Assembly (NCBI RefSeq): GCF_017654605.1
Contig: NZ_CP072113.1
Location: 124,001-188,000, forward strand
Reading direction: 5' to 3'
Source of the DNA: Yimella sp. cx-51
Lineage (GTDB): Bacteria; Actinomycetota; Actinomycetes; Actinomycetales; Dermatophilaceae
DNA: 64,000 bases
Each line of letters opens with the position of its first letter. The first letter of the stretch is position 1. Shown piece by piece: positions 18,322-25,912 of this stretch. The notes under the pieces were generated by a model that worked only from the letters and a program-made list of their open reading frames with translations, searched no databases and was not told the origin of the DNA. The position numbers and the translations under genes are program-made.

Positions 18322-19332
18322 ATGAGCCTTCCCACCCAGACCCGCGAAATCGTCCTGGCTTCTCGTCCGAACGGCGCGCCGACTCCCGACAACTTCCGCC
18401 TGGTCGAGCGTGACCTGCCGGCGCTGCAGGACGGCGAGATCCTCGTCCGCAACACGGTGATGTCGGTCGATCCGTACATGCGTGGACGGATGAACGACGT
18501 GAAGTCGTACGTGCCGCCGTTCCAGATCGACCAGCCGCTCGACGGTGGCGCCGTCGGAACAGTGATCGCATCTCGCGCAGAGGGATTCGCCGAGGGCGAC
18601 AGCGTCCTGCACGGTCTGGGATGGCGCGACGTCGCCGTGCTCCCGGGTGCGCGGGCCAGCAAGGTCGACACCGCGGACTTCTCCGACAGTGCTTACCTCG
18701 GCGTCCTCGGCATGCCTGGGCTGACCGCGTACGCCGGACTCATGGCCGCCGCCGAGTTCAAGGCCGGGGACGCGGTCTTCGTCTCCGGTGCCGCCGGTGC
18801 GGTCGGGTCGCTGGTGGGCCAGATCGCCCGTCTTTCCGGGGCGTCCCGCGTGGTCGGTTCGGCCGGCAGCGCGGAGAAGGTCGCCCGCCTGAAGGACCTC
18901 GGCTTCGACGCGGCCTTCAACTATCGCGACGGCGCAGTACGTGACCTGCTCAAGCAGGCTGCGCCCGAGGGCATCGACGTCTACTTCGACAACGTCGGCG
19001 CAGACCACCTCGAAGCAGCGATCTCGTCGATGAAGCTCGACGGCCGCATCGCGATGTGCGGCGCGATCGCGCAGTACAACGCCACCGAACCAGCCTGTGC
19101 CCCAAGGAATCTGACCTTGCTGATCGGCAAGCGCATCACGATGCGCGGCTTCATCGTCAGCAAGTACAACGACCTGCAGCAGGAGTTCCGGCAGACGGTC
19201 GGCCCGTGGCTGGCGGACGGGTCGATCACCTGGGACGAGACCGTGCGCGAGGGACTCGACAACGCTCCGCAGGCGTTCATCGACCTGCTCGCCGGCGCCA
19301 ACACCGGGAAGATGATCGTCCGCCTCGACTGA
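18322..19332 (+). CDS. NADP-dependent MDR oxidoreductase (zinc-free, leukotriene B4 dehydrogenase-like)
   Basis: A 336-residue medium-chain reductase of the CurA/PTGR group, which reduces enones or related carbonyl compounds with NADPH. The substrate domain contains VDPYMRGRM and the cofactor domain has VSGAAGAVGSLVGQIARL (glycine-rich loop) and GIDVYFDNVG. No zinc ligands are present. The start ATG has no ribosome site; a TAGGTT -10 box ends 6 nt before it, so transcription is probably leaderless. It converges on surE across a repeat-filled gap. The physiological substrate is unknown. Confidence 0.9.
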   Translation: MSLPTQTREIVLASRPNGAPTPDNFRLVERDLPALQDGEILVRNTVMSVDPYMRGRMNDVKSYVPPFQIDQPLDGGAVGTVIASRAEGFAEGDSVLHGLGWRDVAVLPGARASKVDTADFSDSAYLGVLGMPGLTAYAGLMAAAEFKAGDAVFVSGAAGAVGSLVGQIARLSGASRVVGSAGSAEKVARLKDLGFDAAFNYRDGAVRDLLKQAAPEGIDVYFDNVGADHLEAAISSMKLDGRIAMCGAIAQYNATEPACAPRNLTLLIGKRITMRGFIVSKYNDLQQEFRQTVGPWLADGSITWDETVREGLDNAPQAFIDLLAGANTGKMIVRLD

Positions 19333-19354
19333 GGCAATTGTCGGGGTCGGCGAC

Positions 19355-19514
19355 GCAAACGCGGCCCTTGCAGCACCAAACGCGGCGGTTCCTTGCAGGC
19401 GCGGTAGTTGCAACCGCCGCGTCTGCGAACAGCCGCCGCGTTTGTGTCTGGTGACCGCTCAGGCCGCAGGCGCGACGGAGCAACTGCCGCGTTTGCGAAC
19501 AGCCGCTGGGTTTG
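19355..19514. repeat. Cluster of short repeats, CAAACGCGGCGG / CCGCCGCGTTTG family
   Basis: The 183-bp gap between convergent reductase and surE genes contains at least five variants of one word in both orientations: CAAACGCGGC, CAAACGCGGCGGTT, AACCGCCGCGTCTG, CCGCCGCGTTTG and CTGCCGCGTTTG. GCGAACAGCCGC occurs twice. Related sequence forms a hairpin at 30290-30363. Several alternative hairpins are possible, which would terminate transcription from both sides. Confidence 0.65.
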
Positions 19515-19515
19515 C

Positions 19516-20346
19516 TCAGTCGGACTCGCGGGTGGTCATCACGCGGGCCGAATCGGGTTGGTATGCCTCGACATCGGCCTCGGTACCTTCGCCGTCGAAG
19601 GTCGGCACGTCCATCTTCGGGGAGTCGACCGGGGCGCGCAGCATCGTCGCGGTCGCCCACCCGCGGGTGAGCAGGTAGTGGTCGGAGCCGGGGTCATCGT
19701 CATCGGCGTCCTCGGCGATGTAGGTGACGTCGATGCCCTCGGTGAACCGCTCGTCGATGCGGGCCTGCACGGCACCGAACGGTGCCAGGTGGGCACCGGT
19801 CAGCCCACGCAGTTTCGACCACGGGACGTCGGGCACGTTGATGTTGAGGATGTGCTCGCCGACGTCCTGACCTTCCAGCCATTCCAGGGCGTGGGTGGCG
19901 ACGCGTTGCACGGTGTCCCAGTGCTCCGGGGTGCCGGAGGTGACCGAGACGGCCATGCCTTTGATGCCGTGGGTCGCGGCGGTGAGGGCGGCGCCGACCG
20001 TGCCGGAGTGCAGGGTGGCGTGGCCGGTGTTTGCGCCGAGGTTGACCCCGGAGAGCACGATGTCGGGCTTGTCGCCGAAAGCGCCGTAGGAGGCGAGGAA
20101 GGCGATGAGGCCGGGAGCGGCCTTGACGCCGATCGCGTCGACGCCTTCGGGCATGCCGGGCGGGTCAGCCGACACCAGGATGATCTTGCCGTCCTTCTCC
20201 TCGCCGGCCAGCGACGCCGAGGCACCCGAATACTCATGCGCCGGCGCGGCCACCTGCACGGTGTGACCACGGTCGAGCGCGGCCCGGACGAGCACCGCCA
20301 GACCAGCCGACTCGATGCCGTCGTCGTTGGTGACCAGCACGTGCAT
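19516..20346 (-). CDS. surE: 5'/3'-nucleotidase SurE
   Basis: Metal-dependent phosphatase acting on nucleoside monophosphates. The 276-residue protein begins with MHVLVTNDDGIESAGL, whose Asp pair binds the metal, followed by a Ser in APAHEYSGASAS and Asn in SGVNLGANTG, the remaining metal ligands. ATG 20346 has AAGGAG 7 nt upstream, inside the end of the preceding pfkB-type gene, from which it is separated by one base; the two form an operon. The C-terminus is slightly longer and more acidic (EDADDDDPGSD) than in SurE of E. coli. Confidence 0.94.
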   Translation of the reverse strand: MHVLVTNDDGIESAGLAVLVRAALDRGHTVQVAAPAHEYSGASASLAGEEKDGKIILVSADPPGMPEGVDAIGVKAAPGLIAFLASYGAFGDKPDIVLSGVNLGANTGHATLHSGTVGAALTAATHGIKGMAVSVTSGTPEHWDTVQRVATHALEWLEGQDVGEHILNINVPDVPWSKLRGLTGAHLAPFGAVQARIDERFTEGIDVTYIAEDADDDDPGSDHYLLTRGWATATMLRAPVDSPKMDVPTFDGEGTEADVEAYQPDSARVMTTRESD

Positions 20347-20347
20347 G

Positions 20348-21301
20348 TCAGCGCTCCTTGATCTCGACGTGTTCGGCGATGCGCTCGATCGTGTCGCGGT
20401 TGCCGGTGCCCAGGCCACCACGGGTGACGTTGAGCGCACCAGCCGCAGCACCCAGCCGGGCCGCTTCGGTGAGGTCTTCGCCTCGGGCCAGAGCCACGGC
20501 GATACCGGCGGTCATCGAGTCGCCCGCGCCGCGGTGCTCGTGGGTGGTGACGGCCGGGGTGATGAGCTCACGCACGCCGTCCTTGTCGACCGCCAGTGCC
20601 GGCTTCTCGGCGCGGGAGACCACAATCGCGCCCACGCCCTTGGCGATCACCTTCTTGGCTCCGGCGATGATCTTCTCCGCGCTCTCGCCGTCGGCCAACG
20701 TGGCCTCGATGAGTTCGTCGTGGGCGATCTTCAGCACGTCGACACCGGCGTCGATGGCAGCCAGGGCCGGGCCGCCGGAGAGGTCGGCCACGACGCGTCC
20801 GCCGGAGGAGCGGATGTCGGAGATGAGGCGGTGGAAGAACTCGTCGGGTAACACGTCGGCGGGTTCGCAGCCGGTGATGACGGTCAGATCGGCGTCCATG
20901 CCCTCGACCAACGCCACGCCGTAGAGGTCGTCGTACTCGTGGCGGGTGAGCACCGGCGGTGGCATGTGCGAGAGCACCTCGCGCTCGCCGCCGCGCAATT
21001 CGTAGATGTAGCCGCCGTTACCCGAGGGATAGTCGACGGCTTTCACCTCGAGGTCGAGATCGGTGAGCATCGTCTTGATGAGCGGGCCGAGCTCGCCACC
21101 GAAGGGCCCCACGACCGTCACCTTCGCGCCGAGCGAGCGCGCCATGCGGGCCATCCAGAGGCCCTGGCCGCCGGGGTGAATGTGCACGCCCGACTCAGCG
21201 TCCCCGTGTTCGCTGCGCTTCAGATCAGTCAGGGCAGCGGTTGCCTCGACGACGGCGAGCGGGGTGGGTGCAAGGACGGCGATACGCGGTTCGATGCTCA
21301 T
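20348..21301 (-). CDS. PfkB-family carbohydrate kinase
   Basis: A 317-residue ribokinase-fold kinase. The N-terminal GGQGLWMARMARSLGAKVT is the first PfkB signature region (normally GGKGAN), and HRGAGDSMTAGIAVALARG near residue 245 is the second, with Asp as catalytic base in the GAGDS anion hole. 1-Phosphofructokinase or tagatose kinase activity is plausible, but specificity cannot be read. The start is ATG 21301 with only a weak GCAGG upstream. It is followed after one base by surE, suggesting linked phosphorylation/dephosphorylation of sugars or nucleosides. Confidence 0.87.
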   Translation of the reverse strand: MSIEPRIAVLAPTPLAVVEATAALTDLKRSEHGDAESGVHIHPGGQGLWMARMARSLGAKVTVVGPFGGELGPLIKTMLTDLDLEVKAVDYPSGNGGYIYELRGGEREVLSHMPPPVLTRHEYDDLYGVALVEGMDADLTVITGCEPADVLPDEFFHRLISDIRSSGGRVVADLSGGPALAAIDAGVDVLKIAHDELIEATLADGESAEKIIAGAKKVIAKGVGAIVVSRAEKPALAVDKDGVRELITPAVTTHEHRGAGDSMTAGIAVALARGEDLTEAARLGAAAGALNVTRGGLGTGNRDTIERIAEHVEIKER

Positions 21302-21410
21302 GCCTGCATTCTTTTTCACTGCAGGGGTCGAGCGGTGGCTTGCGCGCGGGCGACTTGGACCACACGTCCACAAAATTCATCAGGCCAGACGCGCGGACGC
21401 GCCCAGCACC

Positions 21411-22091
21411 TCAGCGACCGAAGAGGCGAGAGAGCAGGCGCCTCTGGGGCGACTCCGTGCCTGGTAGCGGCTTGCCCCAGTCGTTGATGTGCACGATCAC
21501 CCGGGTTTCGGGATCACCTGACCAGTCGACGTCCAGGCCCTGCGCCATCAGCACCTCGACGACCTTCTCGGCCACGACGGCGTCGGCGTCCAGGTGCCTG
21601 GCGATGCGTTCGTCACGGTCGACCGGTTGCGGTTCGGGCAGTGCTGGGCTGCCCGGGAATGCACCGAATCCGACGTAGAGCGACTGGCGCGGGAAGGCCA
21701 GCCGTTCGGCGTCCTGGGCGTGGAAATAGGCATAGCCCCATTCGCGCCAGGGGTATTGGCTGGTGCCGCCGGGCGTGCGTTCGTGGTCGATCTCGTTGAC
21801 CGCGCAGGTGCCGCAGCAGGTGAAGTTCATCCGGGCGAGGATGCCGGCGCGTTCGAGCGTGTCGAAGGCCTTCGACAGGGCGTGGAAGTCGCCGCCGTCC
21901 GGGCGCTCGCACTGGGCGCGCACCTCGTCGTCCCAGACGGTGCGGACGATCGATTCGACCTCGTCGGCATCGACGTTCTCGAAGGTGTCCTCGAGCTGCG
22001 TCTCCACCTCGTCCCGGCGCATGAAACCAGGGCGGATGAGACAGATGGCGTCTTCCCGGATCTCGGCAAGAGTCGCCTCGTCCACGGTCAT
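21411..22091 (-). CDS. Uncharacterised protein, DUF6891-like
   Basis: A 226-residue soluble protein. Its most distinctive feature is a Cys-rich FTCCGTCAVNEI segment around residue 105, followed by YAYFHAQDAERLA and a C-terminal region VDWSGDPETRVIVHINDWGKPLP. This resembles actinobacterial proteins of unknown function assigned to DUF6891; the assignment is from memory of the motif and is tentative. ATG 22091 has AGGAG about 10 nt upstream. It is flanked by the pfkB-surE operon and a lipoprotein gene, neither of which suggests a role. Confidence 0.7.
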   Translation of the reverse strand: MTVDEATLAEIREDAICLIRPGFMRRDEVETQLEDTFENVDADEVESIVRTVWDDEVRAQCERPDGGDFHALSKAFDTLERAGILARMNFTCCGTCAVNEIDHERTPGGTSQYPWREWGYAYFHAQDAERLAFPRQSLYVGFGAFPGSPALPEPQPVDRDERIARHLDADAVVAEKVVEVLMAQGLDVDWSGDPETRVIVHINDWGKPLPGTESPQRRLLSRLFGR

Positions 22092-22203
22092 AAGCTTCTT
22101 CACTCCTGTGCTGAACTCCGATCCACTTCGCATCACATGCGGATCGACGTGCGCAGACACCATCTCGCGGGTTTTCGAAACTGTCGAATCGGTGAGTTCG
22201 CAG

Positions 22204-22237
22204 TGGTGGCCCGACCAGTTTCCTGATCGGGCCACCA
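22204..22237 (-). terminator. Terminator hairpin after lipoprotein gene
   Basis: TGGTGGCCCGA and TCGGGCCACCA form a perfect 11-bp stem around a 12-nt loop, 13 bp after the stop of the minus-strand lipoprotein gene. No T-run follows, as is common in actinobacteria. Confidence 0.6.
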
Positions 22238-22249
22238 GCCGTGCGAGCG

Positions 22250-22819
22250 TTACATCTTCTTGTTGAAGATGGCTTCGGGTCGCTCGGTCTTGTAGTCGTC
22301 GGTCTTGTAGTCGCGGTAGGTGAGCGTGACCGTGAGGTCTTCGCCGGAGGTGTAGCCGTAGCCGACCTCCCAGCTCAGCGACTTGCCGGGCAGGATCTTC
22401 GCGGTCGACGGGCGTCCGACGTCGTTCTTGTAGTCGTAGAGCTCAGGGGTTTGTCGGTCGCCACTGGTCGCGGACGTCCGCAGGTTGCGCGCCTCGATGG
22501 GCTTGTCGGTGTTGTTGGTGAGCGTGATCGTCGCCTTGGTGAACTTGCTGAAGCGGCTGTTCTTGGTGGTGTAGTCGCTCGGCGTGAAATCGGTGGCGTC
22601 CTTCACCGTCACCGACACCTTGTTGTCCCACTGGTAGGTCTTGCCGAAGTCGAGGACGCCGGACGCCTGGGTCGTGCCCTCGGTCGGGCTGGTGCTCGGA
22701 TCGGTGGTCGAGGAGCTGCTGCTCGAGCTCGACGGAGTCGTGGTGGTTACGTCGCTGGCGTTGCAGCCGGCAAGCAACGGAAAGGCCAGCAGGCATGCGG
22801 CAGCTGTGATCTTTTTCAT
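22250..22819 (-). CDS. Secreted lipoprotein of unknown function
   Basis: A 189-residue protein with a lipoprotein signal peptide: MKK, a hydrophobic stretch and the lipobox LLAGC, with Cys19 as the acylation site. A Ser/Thr-rich linker (about 24-50) connects to a beta-rich domain resembling the DUF4352/immunoglobulin-like telokin group (VSVTVKDATDF ... KATITLTNNTDKPIEARNL ... LPGKSLSWEVGYGY). It would be displayed on the outer face of the membrane. No enzymatic motif is visible. It is monocistronic, with hairpins on its 3' side. Confidence 0.85.
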   Translation of the reverse strand: MKKITAAACLLAFPLLAGCNASDVTTTTPSSSSSSSSTTDPSTSPTEGTTQASGVLDFGKTYQWDNKVSVTVKDATDFTPSDYTTKNSRFSKFTKATITLTNNTDKPIEARNLRTSATSGDRQTPELYDYKNDVGRPSTAKILPGKSLSWEVGYGYTSGEDLTVTLTYRDYKTDDYKTERPEAIFNKKM

Positions 22820-22933
22820 GATGATTCTCCCCTTCCGGCGCGTGCGCCGACCGCCTCGTGCGGTGTTCGTCGGTTATGCAGGTACTGACGGCGACCGCGG
22901 CGAATCGGTTTCATCGAGAGTGCTCGGCAATGA

Positions 22934-22973
22934 CGAACGTCCCGCCCTGGACGATGCCTGGACGGGACGTTCG
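22934..22973 (-). terminator. Terminator hairpin after amino-acid permease gene
   Basis: CGAACGTCCCG pairs perfectly with CGGGACGTTCG across an 18-nt loop. It lies 15 bp after the stop of the minus-strand permease. Confidence 0.6.
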
Positions 22974-22987
22974 GTGGTGCTGGAGCC

Positions 22988-24415
22988 TCAGCGCTCGGTG
23001 CGTTCAGTCACCTTGCGGGCGTGTGCCTCGCGCAGCGCGAGGTGCTCAGGACGACGGCGGATCAGTAGGTATCCGATACCGACTCCCGCGAACCACAGCG
23101 GCGTCCAGAGCAGAGCCTTGAGCGTGTCGTCCTGCGTGGTGAGGGTCCACAGCACGAAGACGAAGAAGGCCATGACGACGTAGGGCATGAACGTGCCGCC
23201 GGGCATCTTGAACTTCGAGGCCGCGTGCAGCGACGGACGCTGACGGCGGTAGGTGATGTAGCTCATCATGATGATCGTCCAGATGAACATGAAGCAGATC
23301 GCGGCGACGGTCGTGATCATCTCGAAGGCCGTGCCGATGCTGTCGCCGGCGTAGAGCATCACGATGCCGATGAGCAGGAACGAGCAGGAGAAGATCAGCG
23401 CGTTCTGCGGTACGTGGCGCTTGGACAGCTTGCGGAACGACTTGGGCGCGTCGCCCTCCTTGGCCAGGCCGTAGATCATCCGCGACGTGGAGTAGATGCC
23501 GGAGTTGGCCGACGACGTGGCCGAGGTGAGCACCACGAAGTTGACGATGCCGGCGGCAGCGGCCAGACCCGCGAGGGCGAACATGCCAACGAACGGCGAG
23601 TTGTCCTTGTCGAACTCCGTCCACGGACGCACCGACATCAGGATCACCAGGGCGCCCACGTAGAAGAGCAGGATGCGGATCGGGATTGATTTGATCGCGC
23701 GGGGGAGGGTCTTCTCCGGGTCCTTGGTCTCGGCGGCGGCGGTGCCGACCAGTTCCACACCGACGAAGGCGAAGACAGCGATCTGGAAGCCGGCCGCGAA
23801 GCCCATGAAGCCGGTCGGGAACATGCCGCCGTGTGAATATAGGTTGCTGAACGAGGCGGTGGCGCCGTTCTTGGTGAAGCCGGTGAAGATGAAGTAGAGA
23901 CCGATGAAGATCAGCGCGACGATAGCGACGATCTTGATCAGCGCGAACCAGAACTCCAGCTCACCGAAGGCCTTCACCGACGGCAGGTTCAGCCCGACCA
24001 GGACGAGGATCAGGATGATCGCCGGAATCCAGAGCGGGAGATCGGGCCACCAGAACGCGACATAACCGGAGATGGCCACGACGTCGGCGATACCGGTGGC
24101 GATCCAGCAGAACCAGTAGGTCCACCCGGTGAAGTACGCCGCCCACGGGCCGAGGATGTCGCCGGCGAAATCGGCGAACGACTTGTACTCCAGGTTGCTC
24201 AGCAGCAGCTCGCCCATCGCGCGCAGCACGAAGTAGAGCATCGCGCCGATGATCATGTAGACGAAGATGACCGACGGGCCAGCCTTGCTGATTGTGTTGC
24301 CCGAGCCCATGAAAAGGCCCGTTCCGATCGTGCCGCCAATCGCGATCAGCTGGATATGACGGTTGGACAGGCCACGTTCGAGTTGGCCTTCGCTCGCCTG
24401 GGTCGGCGCTGACAT
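22988..24415 (-). CDS. cycA: D-serine/D-alanine/glycine-type amino-acid permease
   Basis: A 475-residue APC-family H+ symporter with about 12 helices. It resembles E. coli CycA over its whole length: NRHIQLIAIGGTIGTGLFMG at the N-terminus, MGELLLSNLEYKSFADFA, FTGWTYWFCWIATG, AETKDPEKTLPRAI and SSANSGIYSTSRM. ATG 24415 has GAAGGA 6 nt upstream; GTG 24418 is an alternative. A CRP/GlxR-like site lies 30 nt upstream. Glycine uptake would link it to the sarcosine-glycine-serine operon, but it lies 14 kb away and other small amino acids are possible. Confidence 0.9.
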   Translation of the reverse strand: MSAPTQASEGQLERGLSNRHIQLIAIGGTIGTGLFMGSGNTISKAGPSVIFVYMIIGAMLYFVLRAMGELLLSNLEYKSFADFAGDILGPWAAYFTGWTYWFCWIATGIADVVAISGYVAFWWPDLPLWIPAIILILVLVGLNLPSVKAFGELEFWFALIKIVAIVALIFIGLYFIFTGFTKNGATASFSNLYSHGGMFPTGFMGFAAGFQIAVFAFVGVELVGTAAAETKDPEKTLPRAIKSIPIRILLFYVGALVILMSVRPWTEFDKDNSPFVGMFALAGLAAAAGIVNFVVLTSATSSANSGIYSTSRMIYGLAKEGDAPKSFRKLSKRHVPQNALIFSCSFLLIGIVMLYAGDSIGTAFEMITTVAAICFMFIWTIIMMSYITYRRQRPSLHAASKFKMPGGTFMPYVVMAFFVFVLWTLTTQDDTLKALLWTPLWFAGVGIGYLLIRRRPEHLALREAHARKVTERTER

Positions 24416-24444
24416 CACACGTCCTTCGGGGTGCTTTACAAAAA

Positions 24445-24460
24445 TGTGTGGTGGCTCACA
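24445..24460. promoter_or_regulatory. CRP/GlxR-like binding site upstream of cycA
   Basis: TGTGTGGTGGCTCACA matches TGTGA-N6-TCACA at 9 of 10 defined positions. It is centred about 38 nt upstream of the cycA start, so it could act as an activator or roadblock site. Confidence 0.5.
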
Positions 24461-24668
24461 CGAGCCGGGCGGCAGGCTAGCCAGGCGTCAAGCAAAGCGA
24501 CGCCGCACCCCCGTACGCAGCAGTAAATGCGGCTGGACGCCGGGAGCCGACCCGCGGCCGGTGCGAGCTCTTTGGGTGGTGTGCGATGAGTTTTCGCAGC
24601 ACGACCGGTCTGTATTGATGACGGCGTTCGACCAGCGGGCGCCGCGATCAGAAATCAGAGAGTTCACG

Positions 24669-25100
24669 ATGCACCGCATGATCTTCGTCAACCTGCCGGT
24701 CGCCGACCTCGACCGTTCGCGCGCCTTCTTCACCGCGCTGGGCTACAGCTTCAACGAGCAGTTCTGCGACGGCAACGCGCTCGCTCTCGAACTCGGCGAC
24801 AACCTTTTCGCGATGCTGCTCCGCACCGACTTCTACGCCACCTTCCACGACAAGAAAACAGTGGACGCGCGGGAGGGCAGTGAGTGTCTGCTGTGCGTAT
24901 CGGCCGACTCCCGCGAGCAGGTGGATTCGTTGGTGGACAAGGCAGTTGCCGCCGGCGGCACCGAGGGACGCACGCAGGACCACGGCTTCATGTACGGCCG
25001 TTCCTACGACGATCTGGACGGCCACACCTGGGAGATCATGTGGATGGACCAGCAGGCCGCCGACATGGGACCTGAGGCCTACGCCGCCCAGAACGCGTGA
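24669..25100 (+). CDS. VOC-superfamily (glyoxalase/bleomycin-resistance-like) protein
   Basis: A 143-residue protein with the paired beta-alpha-beta-beta-beta modules of the VOC fold: IFVNLPVADLDRSRAFFTALGYSFN at the N-terminus (read in parts) and YGRSYDDLDGHTWEIMWMD at the C-terminus. The last Glu is a typical metal position. ATG 24669 is chosen over an upstream open extension of atypical composition. It is 8 bp before an ECF sigma factor gene, a pairing seen often in actinobacteria, so the two are probably co-transcribed. Substrate unknown. Confidence 0.85.
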   Translation: MHRMIFVNLPVADLDRSRAFFTALGYSFNEQFCDGNALALELGDNLFAMLLRTDFYATFHDKKTVDAREGSECLLCVSADSREQVDSLVDKAVAAGGTEGRTQDHGFMYGRSYDDLDGHTWEIMWMDQQAADMGPEAYAAQNA

Positions 25101-25108
25101 GGTGAACG

Positions 25109-25834
25109 ATGAACGCCGTCCGCCCGCCGGAGGACTTCGAACGACTTACCGGTCCGCTGCGTCCGGAACTGCTCGCGCACTGCTACCGCATGCTCGGGTC
25201 GGCCACCGAAGCCGAGGACCAGGTGCAGGAGACCTATCTGCGGGCGTGGCGGTCGTTCCACCGCTTCGAGGAACGCGCGTCCGTGCGCACCTGGATGTAC
25301 AAGATCGCCACCAACACCTGCCTCACCGCGCTCGAGGGCCAATCGCGTCGGCCGCTGCCTACGGGCCTGGGTCAACCGTCGTCCGATCCGCGTGAGCCGG
25401 TGGTGGCCAACGAGGAGATCCTCTGGCTCGAGCCATTGCCGGACGCCATGCTCGCCGACCCGGCCGATCGGGCGGTTGCGCACGAGGGCGTCTCACTCGC
25501 GATGGTCGCCGCGCTGCAGGACCTCCCACCCAAGCAACGGGCGACGCTGATCCTGCGAGATGTGATGCAGTTCAGCGCTGCTGAGACTGCCAATGTGCTC
25601 GACACCACCGTCGCCTCGGCGAACAGCGCATTGCAACGAGCCCGCTCGACCATCGGTGACGGAGCCACCCGCGAGGGACGCCGGGCCCGCGAACTGGGAG
25701 ACCACGAGCGCAAGGTCTGGGACGCCTTCCAGCTCGACGTGCTGGTCATCCGTGAGGGGAAGCTGCAGCACGTGGCGGCGTTCTTCGAGCAGAGGCTGTT
25801 CGAGCTCGCGGGATTGCCGACCCGGCTGCCCTAA
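25109..25834 (+). CDS. ECF sigma factor with shortened SnoaL-like C-terminus
   Basis: A 241-residue sigma-70 factor. Sigma region 2 is complete (LLAHCYRMLGSATEAEDQVQETYLRAW, in parts) and region 4 follows (LPPKQRATLILRDVMQFSAAETANVLDTTVASANSALQRAR). Relatives of the SigG-like group continue with a SnoaL/NTF2 domain of about 130 residues and total 320-340 residues. Here only its two ends remain: RELGDHERKVWDAF joins directly to LDVLVIREGKLQHVAAFF ... FELAGLPTRLP. I infer an in-frame internal deletion of about 80-90 codons. In related factors this domain modulates activity, so this one may be constitutively active or defective. Confidence 0.82.
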   Translation: MNAVRPPEDFERLTGPLRPELLAHCYRMLGSATEAEDQVQETYLRAWRSFHRFEERASVRTWMYKIATNTCLTALEGQSRRPLPTGLGQPSSDPREPVVANEEILWLEPLPDAMLADPADRAVAHEGVSLAMVAALQDLPPKQRATLILRDVMQFSAAETANVLDTTVASANSALQRARSTIGDGATREGRRARELGDHERKVWDAFQLDVLVIREGKLQHVAAFFEQRLFELAGLPTRLP

Positions 25835-25836
25835 GA

Positions 25837-25878
25837 CCGCGAAGTCCGCAGAGCCGGGGAGGCGCTGCGGACTTGCGG
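25837..25878. terminator. Bidirectional terminator between sigma factor and lipoate ligase genes
   Basis: CCGCGAAGTCCGCAG pairs with CTGCGGACTTGCGG (one unpaired base), loop 13 nt, with a T-run (TTTTTG) about 10 nt later on the plus strand. It separates convergent genes. Confidence 0.7.
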
Positions 25879-25912
25879 TGGGGCAATGTTTTTGTTGCTT
25901 AGGAAGAGTCGG

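Noticed and set aside
24416-24668. Glycine riboswitch upstream of cycA
   Set aside because: The region lacks tandem conserved glycine-aptamer cores; only a CRP-like dyad and no convincing aptamer fold were seen.
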